Shown here in pieces: positions 14,813-22,554 of a stretch of 23,361 nucleotides of DNA. The notes beneath the pieces were generated by a model. It made no database searches. It was not told where the DNA came from and was given only the letters and a program-made list of their open reading frames with translations. Every line of letters starts with the position of its first letter. Position 1 is the first letter of the stretch. Position numbers and translations under genes: made by a program. This DNA is from DATEVL01 sp035471625. GTDB taxonomy: Bacteria > Chloroflexota > Anaerolineae > Anaerolineales > E44-bin32. The stretch lies in the NCBI GenBank assembly GCA_035471625.1, contig DATIPT010000017.1, positions 1 to 23,361 of the forward strand. The letters run 5' to 3'.

Positions 14813-15450
14813 GTCGAACCTGCCGAAAAGGGGAGTGCCGGCTGATACGGCGGGATCCCCAACGCGTGACGGATGCGGCCGGCGATGTCGTCGAGATCCG
14901 CCGGGTTGCGGACGAAATCGAGTCGGCTCGTGTCGATGACGAGGACGGCATCCCCGTGGTCGGCGGCGAAATGCTCTTCGTAGGCGACGTTGAGGCGGGC
15001 GATGTATTCGCGATCCATGTCACGTTCGTACGGGCGATCGCGTAAAGCGATCCGCTGCAAGGCGGTTTCGGTATCGACGCGGAGGTAGACCGTCAGGTCG
15101 GGCCGGTGGAGACGTTCGGCGAGGGCGGCGTGCAGCTTGAAGTACGTTTCGAGTTCGTCGCCGTCCAGGTTTAGGCGGGCAAAGAGCGAGTCCTTCTCGA
15201 AGGTGTAGTCGGCGATCAAGGAACCGTGCTCGAGCGCGGCCGGGACGCCGTCGCGTTGCTGGTGGTAGCGGCTGAGCAGAAAGAAGATCTGGGTCTGGAA
15301 GGCGTAGCGACGCCGGTCGGCGTAGAAGTCCGACAGGAACGGGTTCTCTTCGAACGCCTCCAGGAGCAAGGAGGCATCGAACATGGGATGGAGGAGGCGC
15401 GCCAGGCTGGTCTTGCCGACGCCGATAACGCCTTCAATTGCCACATACAT
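14809..15450 (-). CDS. Deoxynucleoside kinase (dNK family), second paralogue
   Basis: The 213-residue protein begins MYVAIEGVIGVGKTSLA with P-loop GVIGVGKTS (7-15). EAFEENPFL (31-39) carries the catalytic Glu, and RDRPYERDMD (137-146) is the lid. Where the first paralogue has DRS this one has DYT (81-83, in DYTFEKD), a difference also seen between subunits of some paired bacterial kinases. Paired dNKs are known: Bacillus dgk/dck, and Lactobacillus dAK/dGK, which form a heterodimer. These two may likewise split specificity or form a heteromer. It is first in its operon, with the nucleotidyltransferase and the other dNK downstream. A weak promoter lies at 15489-15517. Confidence 0.9.
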   Translation of the reverse strand: MYVAIEGVIGVGKTSLARLLHPMFDASLLLEAFEENPFLSDFYADRRRYAFQTQIFFLLSRYHQQRDGVPAALEHGSLIADYTFEKDSLFARLNLDGDELETYFKLHAALAERLHRPDLTVYLRVDTETALQRIALRDRPYERDMDREYIARLNVAYEEHFAADHGDAVLVIDTSRLDFVRNPADLDDIAGRIRHALGIPPYQPALPFSAGST

Positions 15451-15488
15451 CGCCGTGACTCGCGGGGACTGGGCTGGAAATCGAGCCT

Positions 15489-15517
15489 AGCATACCCGCC
15501 TTCAGAGAGTCGCGCAA
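15489..15517 (-). promoter_or_regulatory. Possible promoter of the dNK operon
   Basis: On the minus strand, TTGCGC (15517-15512) is followed after exactly 17 bases by TATGCT (15494-15489). The matches are partial (3/6 and 4/6), but spacing and location fit, and the leader to the ATG at 15450 would be about 32 bases. This is the only candidate I see in the 112-base gap after the methyltransferase gene. Confidence 0.3.
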
Positions 15518-15562
15518 CCAGCGATGGGGCGCGAGGGCATTGGGATTGGCCGGGTGGACTTC

Positions 15563-16384
15563 CTAGGGCTCATTGCGGAACTGGAGGCAATAGTGATGGA
15601 AGGTGTTGCTGACCCAGGCGCTTCCCAGTCCGTACGGTGCCAGCCGGATGTTGTCCTGGCACCAGATCTTTTCATCCTTGAGAGTGTAGGTTGCGCCAAG
15701 CGCGCGTCCGAGATCCCAGGCCAAGGGATAGATCCGCCCGCGCTTCTTGACGTTCTTGACGATGATGGTGAGGTAGGCGCCGGCGCGGAGGACGGGTCGC
15801 AATCCCACATAGACCTGGACGAGCTGCTCGAGGAAGGTGTCGTAGTCTTTCAGGTTGCCCAGGTCGGCCGGATCCTCGGAGTACGTGACATCCAGCGAGT
15901 CCGAGGCGCGCCTTTGTCGCTGCGTGGCGGCGCCACGGGCGTGCAGCATATCCCAGTAGGGCGGCGAGGTGAAGACGTAGTCGCACAGGGGCACATCGAG
16001 CTCCCGGATGCGGGCGGCGTCGGCCTGATGCACCTCGAGCCGAAGGTCCGGTTTTGAGGCTTCCAGGCGCGCTTCGGCCAGACGCTGCCGCGCGAGGTCA
16101 GCATAGTGAGGATTCAGCTCGATCCCGATGCCGTGGCGGCCGGACTCGAGGCAGGCCAGCAGGGTCGATCCGGTCCCGACCATCGGATCAAGGACGGTCT
16201 CGCCGCGATGGGTGAAGAACTCGATGAACTCTCGGGCCAGCGATTCGGGGAACTTCGCTGGATGGCGGAGTACCTCGGCCGAGCGAGGGGGCGGGTTGTG
16301 GAGGAACCAGGATTTCTGGAACTTGAGCCATTCCTTGGGCTCGAGGTCGTTGAGCTTGTTCTCGCGGCGCGTCGCTCGGCGCAT
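15563..16384 (-). CDS. DNA methyltransferase with SPPY motif (N4-C or N6-A type), orphan
   Basis: The 273-residue protein has DPMVGTGST (66-74), the S-adenosylmethionine-binding motif I, followed by TSPPYWD (139-145), catalytic motif IV. SPPY is typical of amino-methyltransferases acting on adenine N6 or cytosine N4. HPAKFPESLAREFI (41-54) is the motif X-like stretch ahead of motif I. The order X-I-IV differs from the IV-X-I order of most small SPPY enzymes. There is no clear separate target-recognition domain and no restriction endonuclease nearby, so this looks solitary, perhaps regulatory or epigenetic. It begins 3 bases after the third lipoprotein gene and is probably the last gene of that transcript. 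The target sequence cannot be read from the DNA. An rRNA or tRNA target is possible but less likely. Confidence 0.85.
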   Translation of the reverse strand: MRRATRRENKLNDLEPKEWLKFQKSWFLHNPPPRSAEVLRHPAKFPESLAREFIEFFTHRGETVLDPMVGTGSTLLACLESGRHGIGIELNPHYADLARQRLAEARLEASKPDLRLEVHQADAARIRELDVPLCDYVFTSPPYWDMLHARGAATQRQRRASDSLDVTYSEDPADLGNLKDYDTFLEQLVQVYVGLRPVLRAGAYLTIIVKNVKKRGRIYPLAWDLGRALGATYTLKDEKIWCQDNIRLAPYGLGSAWVSNTFHHYCLQFRNEP

Positions 16385-16387
16385 GGG

Positions 16388-17203
16388 CTAGGGCGGCGGG
16401 GTGGGCGCCGCAGTCGGCGAAGCCCTGGGATCCCGCAGTCCCCGGACGATCAGGTTGTCGAAGGACACGGCAACCTGCCCGGCCGGTCCCGCTCGGGCGA
16501 CGACGCCGAAGGACCCCTGGGCCAGGGCGCTGTCCCGGGCAGCGATCACCTCAGTGCCGTTCACCAGGAGCTTGAGGTCGAGGCCGTTGGCCCAGACACC
16601 AAGGCGGTTGATCGAGGGGGCGCCGGGAATGACCGCCGGCGAGGCGGTCCAGAGGGTCAGCGCACGCGAGCCGGTCTCGAGGGCGCGGGAGATCCGCGCC
16701 GTGCCGTCACAGCCGATGACGAATCGATAGTGCTCGCCCAGACTGTTGTTGCGGACCATCAGGCCGAATTCATCTCCCGGTGAACAGACCTCGGTGAAGA
16801 CGTCGATCTCCGCATAGAAGTCGGTGGCTCCCGGAGGGAGACGGCGCGTGAAATGGTACACGCGCGGCGCCCGGATGGCGAGCGTCAGGCGGCCGTCGCG
16901 AATTCCGGCACCGCTGGAAGGCGAGGTCGAGAGGGCCCACGGGCTGGGATCATCGAAGGTATCGCGGAGGAGCGTGGGGCCCAGGCCTTCGCGAAGATCG
17001 GCGGTTGGAGAGGGCAAAGGCTCGGAAGTCCATGTGGCGCTCGGGATGATCGTCGGGAAGGCGACGCTGGCGGTGGCCGACGGGATGGGCGAGGCTGGGG
17101 GGGTGCTGGGTGCCGGTGGAGGCACAACACAGGAAGCGCTCACGCCGATCAGCGTGAGCGCTATCCATGTCCGGGCGGTTGAGCGTTGCGATCGGGGCCT
17201 CAG
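16388..17203 (-). CDS. Lipoprotein with LamG-like domain, third paralogue, CTG start
   Basis: In this frame there is no ATG, GTG or TTG ahead of the signal peptide; an in-frame TGA lies just upstream. CTG at 17203, with AGGAG (minus strand, 17215-17211) 7 bases before it, gives a lipoprotein signal: basic RPRSQRSTAR, hydrophobic TWIALTLIGV and lipobox VSAS-C25. A GTG at 17143 is open but would remove the signal. A Pro/Ser/Thr-rich linker (about 27-70) precedes a beta-rich domain like concanavalin/LamG folds, with TDFYAEIDVFTEVC (C140) and GCDG (C165), probably a disulfide. It is 271 residues. It follows the second paralogue by 19 bases. Function unknown: cell-surface ligand or carbohydrate binding is a guess from the fold. 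It ends with a Pro/Thr tail. Confidence 0.78.
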   Translation of the reverse strand: MRPRSQRSTARTWIALTLIGVSASCVVPPPAPSTPPASPIPSATASVAFPTIIPSATWTSEPLPSPTADLREGLGPTLLRDTFDDPSPWALSTSPSSGAGIRDGRLTLAIRAPRVYHFTRRLPPGATDFYAEIDVFTEVCSPGDEFGLMVRNNSLGEHYRFVIGCDGTARISRALETGSRALTLWTASPAVIPGAPSINRLGVWANGLDLKLLVNGTEVIAARDSALAQGSFGVVARAGPAGQVAVSFDNLIVRGLRDPRASPTAAPTPPP

Positions 17204-17210
17204 GCGTCCG

Positions 17211-17215
17211 CTCCT
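17211..17215 (-). promoter_or_regulatory. Shine-Dalgarno for the CTG-started lipoprotein
   Basis: AGGAG on the minus strand, with 7 bases before the CTG at 17203. It supports the non-canonical start. Confidence 0.5.
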
Positions 17216-17222
17216 GGCGAAA

Positions 17223-18092
17223 TCAAGGCGTCAGGCGCCAAAGGGCGAAGTTGTCGAAGTACACGACGACTCCCGGCGTCTGCTGAGCCCAAGCATACAG
17301 CGCGAAAGTCCCGTACGCGAAGCTCGGATCTTGAACCGCGTCGCCCAGGGGCTTCCCGTTGGCGAAGGGAGTCAGCTGAGGCCCGCGTGCCAAGAAGCCG
17401 ATACGATTGAGGGCGTTGGGGCCCTTGACGATGGCATCCGACGCGGTCCAGTTGCGCAGAATGGACTGTGAGCCCTCGGTCAGCTTGCGCAATCGATATT
17501 GCCCGTCGCACGAGATGTCAAGCAGGTATCCGCTGTTCCAGGCTGAACCGCCGACGCGAACGGCGAGACCCGCGGCGTCTTGGCCGGCGCAGGTTTGGAT
17601 CTGGGCATCTACCTCGGCGTAGAGATCGCCGGCACCGGCGTCGGGCACGGTTGCGCTCCACCACACGAAGGGATCGGCGAGGAGGTCGGAGGCCTTCAAG
17701 CGGCCATCCACCCAAAGGTTGGAAACGTTCTCGTCGGCCCACTCGCTCCACGTGTAGCGGGCGGAGAAGTCGTCGCTGTAGTCGGGGACGGCGAGATTGA
17801 GCGCCAATCCGTAGCGGGGGTCGTCCGTCGGAAGCGGTTGGACCGTGATCGTAGGAGTGGGGCCTGCGGTGCCGCTCGCGATCGCCGACGGAGTCCATGT
17901 TTCCGTGGGCGTGATCGTCAGTGACGGCGTTGCCGACGGCGGCGGTGTTCGCGTCGCCGGAAGGGGCGGAGCGGCGGTCAGGGTCGCGGCGACGCCCGTC
18001 TCCAGGACGGATGCCGGCGGGGCGGAGGCCGACCGATTGCAGGCCGCCGCGGCGACGGCCACAAGAAGCAGGGCGGGGGCAAAGCGACTCAT
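17223..18092 (-). CDS. Lipoprotein with LamG-like domain, second paralogue
   Basis: The 289-residue protein has a clear type II signal: MSRFAPALLLVAVAAAAC, lipobox ending in C18. A long Thr/Pro/Ser linker (about 40-90) contains TPTETWTP and GPTPTITVQP. The domain that follows is about 190 residues and parallels its neighbours: DLYAEVDAQIQTC (C168), GYLLDISCDG (C195), NWTASDAI, NRIGFLARG, FANG, YGTFALYAWA and FDNFALW. The paired cysteines, 27 residues apart, probably form a disulfide outside the membrane. Its ATG overlaps the TGA of the first paralogue (ATGA). I do not recognise a specific function. Confidence 0.85.
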   Translation of the reverse strand: MSRFAPALLLVAVAAAACNRSASAPPASVLETGVAATLTAAPPLPATRTPPPSATPSLTITPTETWTPSAIASGTAGPTPTITVQPLPTDDPRYGLALNLAVPDYSDDFSARYTWSEWADENVSNLWVDGRLKASDLLADPFVWWSATVPDAGAGDLYAEVDAQIQTCAGQDAAGLAVRVGGSAWNSGYLLDISCDGQYRLRKLTEGSQSILRNWTASDAIVKGPNALNRIGFLARGPQLTPFANGKPLGDAVQDPSFAYGTFALYAWAQQTPGVVVYFDNFALWRLTP

Positions 18093-18928
18093 GGGATGTA
18101 GTTGATGTTCCAGTACGCAAAATCGTCGAAGGTCGCAGTCAGATCATACGTCCGGGAGGCGCGGGTGTAAAGGGCGAAGGTGCCGTAGGTATGGCGGTAG
18201 TGGACGTCCCAGTACTCGCCGACTTCGACTCCGTTGACGAACAGGTGGAAGCGAGCCTGGTAGGCCCAGATCCCGAGGCGATTGGTCGCCGCCGGTCCGG
18301 TGCGAATAGCATCCGACGGGGTCCAGTCGATAAACTCGACCTGATCGCCGCCGATCTGGTGCAACCGGAAGCGCCAGGCCCCGTCGCAAGAGACCTCCAG
18401 GGAGTAGCCGCCCGCAGCCGTCTTCTTGTCGACCCGGATTGCCATGCCGACCGAGTCGCGCTGCAGGCATTCCCCATTGGTCGCCGTCACCTCGGCGTAG
18501 AGATTGCCTGTGCCCCGATCCGTGTAGGTCCACCAGGTGTAGATCTCTTCCGGTTCGTAGTCCACCCCGAAGAGCTTGCCGTCAGCGACCCAATAGCCGG
18601 CACGTCCAGGGGTGTCATAGTCGAACCACAGATCCGGGGTGTCCATCGAGTCGAACTGATCGGGGTGGGCCAGATCGAGGATGGCCCGGATGTCATCTTC
18701 CGGCACGGTGAAGGCCGTAGGGGTCGGCGGTAGGTCCAGGCGGCGAGGCCCCTGGGCGGTCGGTTCCAGAGTGGCCTCGATCGCGGCGGCGGCCGATTCC
18801 GTGGCCGTCGCTTTGGCTTCCGGCGCCGTGAGTGCCGGTCCGCGAATCACGCGATCGGTGATCGAGCACGCGAGTCCAGATACGGCCAGAGCGGTGAGCA
18901 CCAACAGGTATTGGTTGCGCGTCTTCAT
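18089..18928 (-). CDS. Lipoprotein with LamG-like domain, first paralogue
   Basis: The 279-residue protein starts MKTRNQYLLVLTALAVSGLAC, a type II signal with lipobox SGLA-C21. GGGAGGG sits about 5 bases before the ATG. A shorter linker precedes the domain, which aligns by eye with the two downstream copies: NLYAEVTATNGEC (C154), YSLEVSCDG (C181), DWTPSDAI, NRLGIWAYQ, FVNGVEV, YGTFALYTRA and FDDFAYW. The Trp/Tyr-rich patch near 110-135 is strongest here. It lies 14 bases after tdh, is probably cotranscribed with it, and overlaps the second paralogue by four bases. Confidence 0.85.
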   Translation of the reverse strand: MKTRNQYLLVLTALAVSGLACSITDRVIRGPALTAPEAKATATESAAAAIEATLEPTAQGPRRLDLPPTPTAFTVPEDDIRAILDLAHPDQFDSMDTPDLWFDYDTPGRAGYWVADGKLFGVDYEPEEIYTWWTYTDRGTGNLYAEVTATNGECLQRDSVGMAIRVDKKTAAGGYSLEVSCDGAWRFRLHQIGGDQVEFIDWTPSDAIRTGPAATNRLGIWAYQARFHLFVNGVEVGEYWDVHYRHTYGTFALYTRASRTYDLTATFDDFAYWNINYIP

Positions 18929-18942
18929 GGATCCCTCCCCGC

Positions 18943-19983
18943 CTAGGGAGTGAGCATGACCTTCCCCGAATCGCCGGAGGCCATGCGTTCAAAGGCGTCA
19001 TGGAAATCTTCCAGCGAAAAGCGGTCCGTCACCATAGGAGAGAGGTCCACAGCGCCGGAGCGGATCAGGCCGCGCCCCTGATACCAGGTTTGCCACAGGC
19101 GGCGCCCGCTGATGCCCTGGACCTGAGCTGCCTTGAACACGATGTGATGGTTCCAGTCGAAGGTGATCGGGCCCGGGGCCACGCCGAGGAGAGCCGCGTC
19201 GCCACCAGGCTTGAGAAGGGAGAATCCTTGATCGATGGCGGCCGGAGCCCCCGACATCTCGAGCAGGACATCCACCCCGTCACCGTCGGTGGCATCCAGG
19301 ATGGCTTCGCGGACTGGATCCTCGGCGGCGTGAAGAGCCAGATCGGCGCCCATCTGGCGAGCGAAGTCGATGCGGAAGCGGCTGATGTCGGTGGCGTAGA
19401 TGGCGCGGGCGCCGATGGCCCGCGCCACGGCGATCGTCATCAGGCCGACCGGCCCGCAGCCGGTGACCAAGACCTTCTTGGCGCGCAGGTCGAAGGCGAA
19501 CGCCGTGTGCACGGCATTGCCGAAGTTCTCCTGAAGGACGGCCACCTCCAGCGGCAGATCCGGCGGATTGGGCCAGGCGTTCTGGGCGGGAATGGCGATG
19601 TATTCGGCGAAGCCGCCGTCGCGGTCGATCCCGATCAGGCGGGTATTCTCGCAGATGTGTCCCTGGCCGGTACGGCAGAAGGCGCAGGTGTTGCAGATGA
19701 CATGCGATTCGAGTGACACGAGGTCGCCAACCATTGGGGTGGTGACGTGGCGGCCCCGCTCGACGACCTCGCCGCAGACCTCATGGCCGACGATCACAGG
19801 CGGTCGCACTCGTCCGGCGGCCCACTCGTCCCAGCGGTAGACGTGCAGGTCGGTGCCGCAGATCGAGGCGGCGCGGACGCGGACCAGAACATCGTCCGGC
19901 CCGAAGGTGGGGAGCGGTTCCTCCCGCATCTCGAGGCCGGGGCCGGGCGTGGTCTTGACGACGGCACGCATCATCTCAGGCAC
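18943..19983 (-). CDS. tdh: L-threonine 3-dehydrogenase
   Basis: This 346-residue zinc-dependent, NAD-linked dehydrogenase should convert L-threonine to 2-amino-3-ketobutyrate. The catalytic zinc ligands are C42 (SICGTDLH) and H67 with E68 (VGHE). The structural zinc has C97, C100, C103 and C111 (CNTCAFC...GHIC). The Rossmann motif is GCGPVG (175-180), with D199 for NAD preference. It matches E. coli Tdh closely at FGNAVHTA, LEMSGAP, FDWNHHIVFKA, DLSP and GKVML. The GTG at 19983 has AAGGAG 9 bases upstream and fits better than the ATGs at codons 4 and 5. No kbl gene is adjacent; in many bacteria kbl-tdh are neighbours. A related polyol dehydrogenase is the alternative, but less likely. Confidence 0.88.
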   Translation of the reverse strand: MPEMMRAVVKTTPGPGLEMREEPLPTFGPDDVLVRVRAASICGTDLHVYRWDEWAAGRVRPPVIVGHEVCGEVVERGRHVTTPMVGDLVSLESHVICNTCAFCRTGQGHICENTRLIGIDRDGGFAEYIAIPAQNAWPNPPDLPLEVAVLQENFGNAVHTAFAFDLRAKKVLVTGCGPVGLMTIAVARAIGARAIYATDISRFRIDFARQMGADLALHAAEDPVREAILDATDGDGVDVLLEMSGAPAAIDQGFSLLKPGGDAALLGVAPGPITFDWNHHIVFKAAQVQGISGRRLWQTWYQGRGLIRSGAVDLSPMVTDRFSLEDFHDAFERMASGDSGKVMLTP

Positions 19984-20023
19984 GTTGGCCGACTCCTTGG
20001 TACCTCACCGCCGGGCGCGGGCG

Positions 20024-20032
20024 AGTATAGCA
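20024..20032 (-). promoter_or_regulatory. Extended -10 promoter for tdh and the lipoprotein operon
   Basis: On the minus strand this reads TGCTATACT: TATACT (5/6) with a TGC extension, 40 bases before the tdh GTG. No good -35 is seen. It is the clearest promoter in the 118-base gap. Confidence 0.45.
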
Positions 20033-20071
20033 TGCGGGTTTCGGACTTGCCTTCTGTATGGTGCGAGAGCT

Positions 20072-20087
20072 CTTCGGTGGGCCGAAG
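20072..20087 (-). terminator. Hairpin after crtI, possible weak terminator
   Basis: CTTCGG-CCCA-CCGAAG on the minus strand forms a perfect 6-bp stem with a 4-base loop, starting about 15 bases after the crtI stop. No T-run follows, so any termination would be weak or factor-assisted. Confidence 0.25.
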
Positions 20088-20101
20088 CGATTGGCCGGCT
20101 G

Positions 20102-21583
20102 CTAGCCCCGATCGCTGATCACGCGCCTGGCGGTCAGTCGGGCGGAGATCATCGCCGTGGGGACGCCCGATCCCGGATGGGTGCTGGCGCCGACGAAGTA
20201 GACATTTCGGATCCGGGGGTGTCGGTTGGCCGGGCGGAAATAGCCCATCTGTTGAAGATTGTGGCTCAGGCCGTGAGTGGATCCGTGGACGAGGTTGAAT
20301 CGCTCGCGCCAGGTTGGCGGCGTGAAACAGGTTTCGAACTTGATGAACGGCGTGATGTCGCCGGCTTGCGTTTGAGCAAGGCGGTCAAGAGCGGCCCGGC
20401 GAGCGCGGTCGCGCAGGGCCGGCCAGTCTTGAGTCCCGGAGGGATCGAGGTGCCCAACCGGAACGATTGCCGTGAGCGTGTCCTGGCCTGGCGGTGCGAG
20501 GGCCGGATCGAGGCGGGATGGAGCGTGAACATAGATACTGGGTCGTTCGGGGAGGGTCCGCTGAAGGTCAATCTCGTCGAAGGTCTTGCGATAGGCGTCG
20601 CTGAGGAAAAGTGTGTGGGGACCAAGGCCGTCCAGGCGGCGGTCGATCCCCCAGAAGAAGCTGATCACGGAGCAGGAGTACCGCTTCTGGCGGAGAGAGG
20701 CGGCCTCAACACTTGGCGGCAACAAGGTCTGGTAGACGTACGGCAAGTCGGCGTTGGCGATGATGACGTCGGCTGTCAGATGACGGCCGTCGGCCATGGC
20801 GACCCCGCGCGCAGACCCATCGGCTACGTCGATCCGCTCAACGGGGGCGTTGAACTCGAATTCGGCGCCGGCACGCGTGGCGATCCGCATCAAGGCGGTC
20901 ACGACCTGAGTCATGCCGCCGCGTGGGAAGAAGACGCCGTCTTCCAGTTCGCTGTAGGGCAGCATCGAGAAGATCGAAGGGGCCTCAAACGGACTGAGTC
21001 CCATGTAGACGTCCTGGAACGTGAACGCCGCCTTGAGTCGGGGATGGGAAAAGAAGGCGTCCATGTGCCGGTAGTGAGAACGAAAGGCCTGGGGCCGAAG
21101 CAACAGCGGCAGGAGGCGGAGGGAGAAAAGGTCTGCGGCCAATCGGGGTTGGCGATTGACGAGGATCGCCATCGCCAAGGAGTAGAAGGTCCCAGCCTCT
21201 TTCAGGTAGCGTTGGTGTGCGGCGTAGCTGCCGGGCTCGATCGCTTCCAGTTGGTGCCGCATCCTAGGGCCATCGGCGGTCAGGGCGAGCGTATCCCCGT
21301 CGTCGAAGACAATGTGATACGTGGGGTCGACACGGACGAGATCAACTTCCTGGTCGAGGGAGGTGCCGAGGCAGGCGAACTCGTCGCGGTAGGCGCGGGG
21401 CATGACGAACAACGTGGGCCCGGTGTCGAAGTGATGTCCGTCGCGCCAGAAGTGGTCGAGGCGGCCGCCGGGACGGGCGTTCTTCTCGACAACTCGAACG
21501 GTGAAGCCGTGGCGTGCGAGATGGGCGGCTGTGGCGATCCCGCCGACGCCGGCGCCGATAATCACGGCAGAAGAGGGACTCAT
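20102..21583 (-). CDS. crtI: Phytoene desaturase family FAD oxidoreductase (CrtI)
   Basis: The 493-residue protein starts at ATG 21583 with SAVIIGAGVGGIATAAHLARHG, the FAD-binding GxGxxG. The glycine-rich RPGGR (37-41) and GPTLFVMP follow. The C-terminal FVGASTHPGSGVP (about 463-475) is the carotenoid-desaturase signature. It probably desaturates phytoene towards lycopene or related carotenoids. It starts 5 bases after crtB, so the pair look coupled. The frame stays open far upstream through crtB, but those residues are not conserved. I cannot say how many desaturation steps it does, or exclude a diapophytoene substrate. Confidence 0.92.
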   Translation of the reverse strand: MSPSSAVIIGAGVGGIATAAHLARHGFTVRVVEKNARPGGRLDHFWRDGHHFDTGPTLFVMPRAYRDEFACLGTSLDQEVDLVRVDPTYHIVFDDGDTLALTADGPRMRHQLEAIEPGSYAAHQRYLKEAGTFYSLAMAILVNRQPRLAADLFSLRLLPLLLRPQAFRSHYRHMDAFFSHPRLKAAFTFQDVYMGLSPFEAPSIFSMLPYSELEDGVFFPRGGMTQVVTALMRIATRAGAEFEFNAPVERIDVADGSARGVAMADGRHLTADVIIANADLPYVYQTLLPPSVEAASLRQKRYSCSVISFFWGIDRRLDGLGPHTLFLSDAYRKTFDEIDLQRTLPERPSIYVHAPSRLDPALAPPGQDTLTAIVPVGHLDPSGTQDWPALRDRARRAALDRLAQTQAGDITPFIKFETCFTPPTWRERFNLVHGSTHGLSHNLQQMGYFRPANRHPRIRNVYFVGASTHPGSGVPTAMISARLTARRVISDRG

Positions 21584-21588
21584 TGGCC

Positions 21589-22554
21589 CTAACGGAGTCC
21601 TTCCGGGCTGGGATGGAAATGCGAGCGGCCGAGTATCCTGCGGATGTCTTGTGCGGCGGGATGGGCCTGGAGGAAGGCACGCGCGGCAAGGCCGGCCGCC
21701 TGGGCCTTCCCGGAGGGGGGAAACGCCCGGTCCACCCGGAAGTTCCGTTCCTCGATAGCATCGAGAAGGGTCTCGAATCGGAGGACGTAGATCAGCGTGG
21801 CCAGCCGAAAGCGGAAGTGGTCGGCGGCAAGAAGATGCGGCGTTCCAAGCCGGATGGACCTTCGAGCCAGGTGGACGCGTCTGCGGACCCAGGCTCCATA
21901 GGCCGGCGTGTCGATCTGGTCGGGCTGGAGGCTGGAGACCGCAAGGACTTCGCTCGGGACGTTGAAATAGCCGAGGCGAAGGTCTTCCTTTGTGTCGCGC
22001 AGCATATGGGCGATGTGGGCCCCGGCGACGGCAAGTCGGGCCGGTACGACCGTGGACCGGTCCTCCGGACCCAGGAAGGAATCGAGCGCGAACATTACTC
22101 CCGCGGCGAGGTCTCGTGTGTACGCCGCGAGCTCGCATCGAGAGATCGTGCGTCCCCGACGGGAGGCATCGAAGCGCATCACGCGCAACATGCAGCGGAT
22201 GTAGTTCGCGAGCGACGTCTCAGAGCGCCCGTGGCTGGCCACCAAGTCGATCATCATGCGTTCTTCGGGTTCGGAGGGCGAAGGCGTGCTGCCTTGGTAG
22301 CACTCCTCGACGAGATCGGTCTGGTGTTCAAGGAAGGCGAGCCGGTCTTGGAGGTTTGTCCTCTGGGAGTCCAGGGTATCGTCGACCCAGCGGAAGTATG
22401 CGTAGGCGCGGAACGCGTCGTCGCGTTGAGCCGGTGCGGCAAGCCACCGGATCAGACTGTAGGTGACTCCACCTTCGGAGCGCGTGATGGTGCGGGCGAG
22501 GTTGGCACTCTCGAGGGAGTGCGCGGGCGTGGGACTTGCCTGTGTGCTGGAGAT
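21589..22554 (-). CDS. crtB: Phytoene/squalene synthase family protein (CrtB), non-canonical start
   Basis: The conserved N-terminal region reads SANLARTITRSEGG, then AYAYFRWVDDTLDS. The first Asp-rich motif is DDTLD (58-62) and the second DTKED (about 187-191). Both are intact, so prenyl-diphosphate condensation is likely. The conserved coding frame begins well upstream of the in-frame ATG at 22257. No ATG, GTG or TTG lies between that conserved region and an in-frame TAG at 22581-22579. The only plausible start is ATC at 22554, with GGAGGGG at 22563-22557 ahead of it, giving 321 residues. Further upstream an ATG at 22611 would reach the same frame after 10 codons but for that TAG. A sequence error or frameshift is therefore possible. 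It forms a carotenoid pair with crtI. Confidence 0.8.
   Translation of the reverse strand: MSSTQASPTPAHSLESANLARTITRSEGGVTYSLIRWLAAPAQRDDAFRAYAYFRWVDDTLDSQRTNLQDRLAFLEHQTDLVEECYQGSTPSPSEPEERMMIDLVASHGRSETSLANYIRCMLRVMRFDASRRGRTISRCELAAYTRDLAAGVMFALDSFLGPEDRSTVVPARLAVAGAHIAHMLRDTKEDLRLGYFNVPSEVLAVSSLQPDQIDTPAYGAWVRRRVHLARRSIRLGTPHLLAADHFRFRLATLIYVLRFETLLDAIEERNFRVDRAFPPSGKAQAAGLAARAFLQAHPAAQDIRRILGRSHFHPSPEGLR

Noticed and set aside
19853..21592. Long plus-strand open frame (579 codons) opposite crtI and tdh
   Set aside because: Shadow of crtI; no domain or ribosome binding site.
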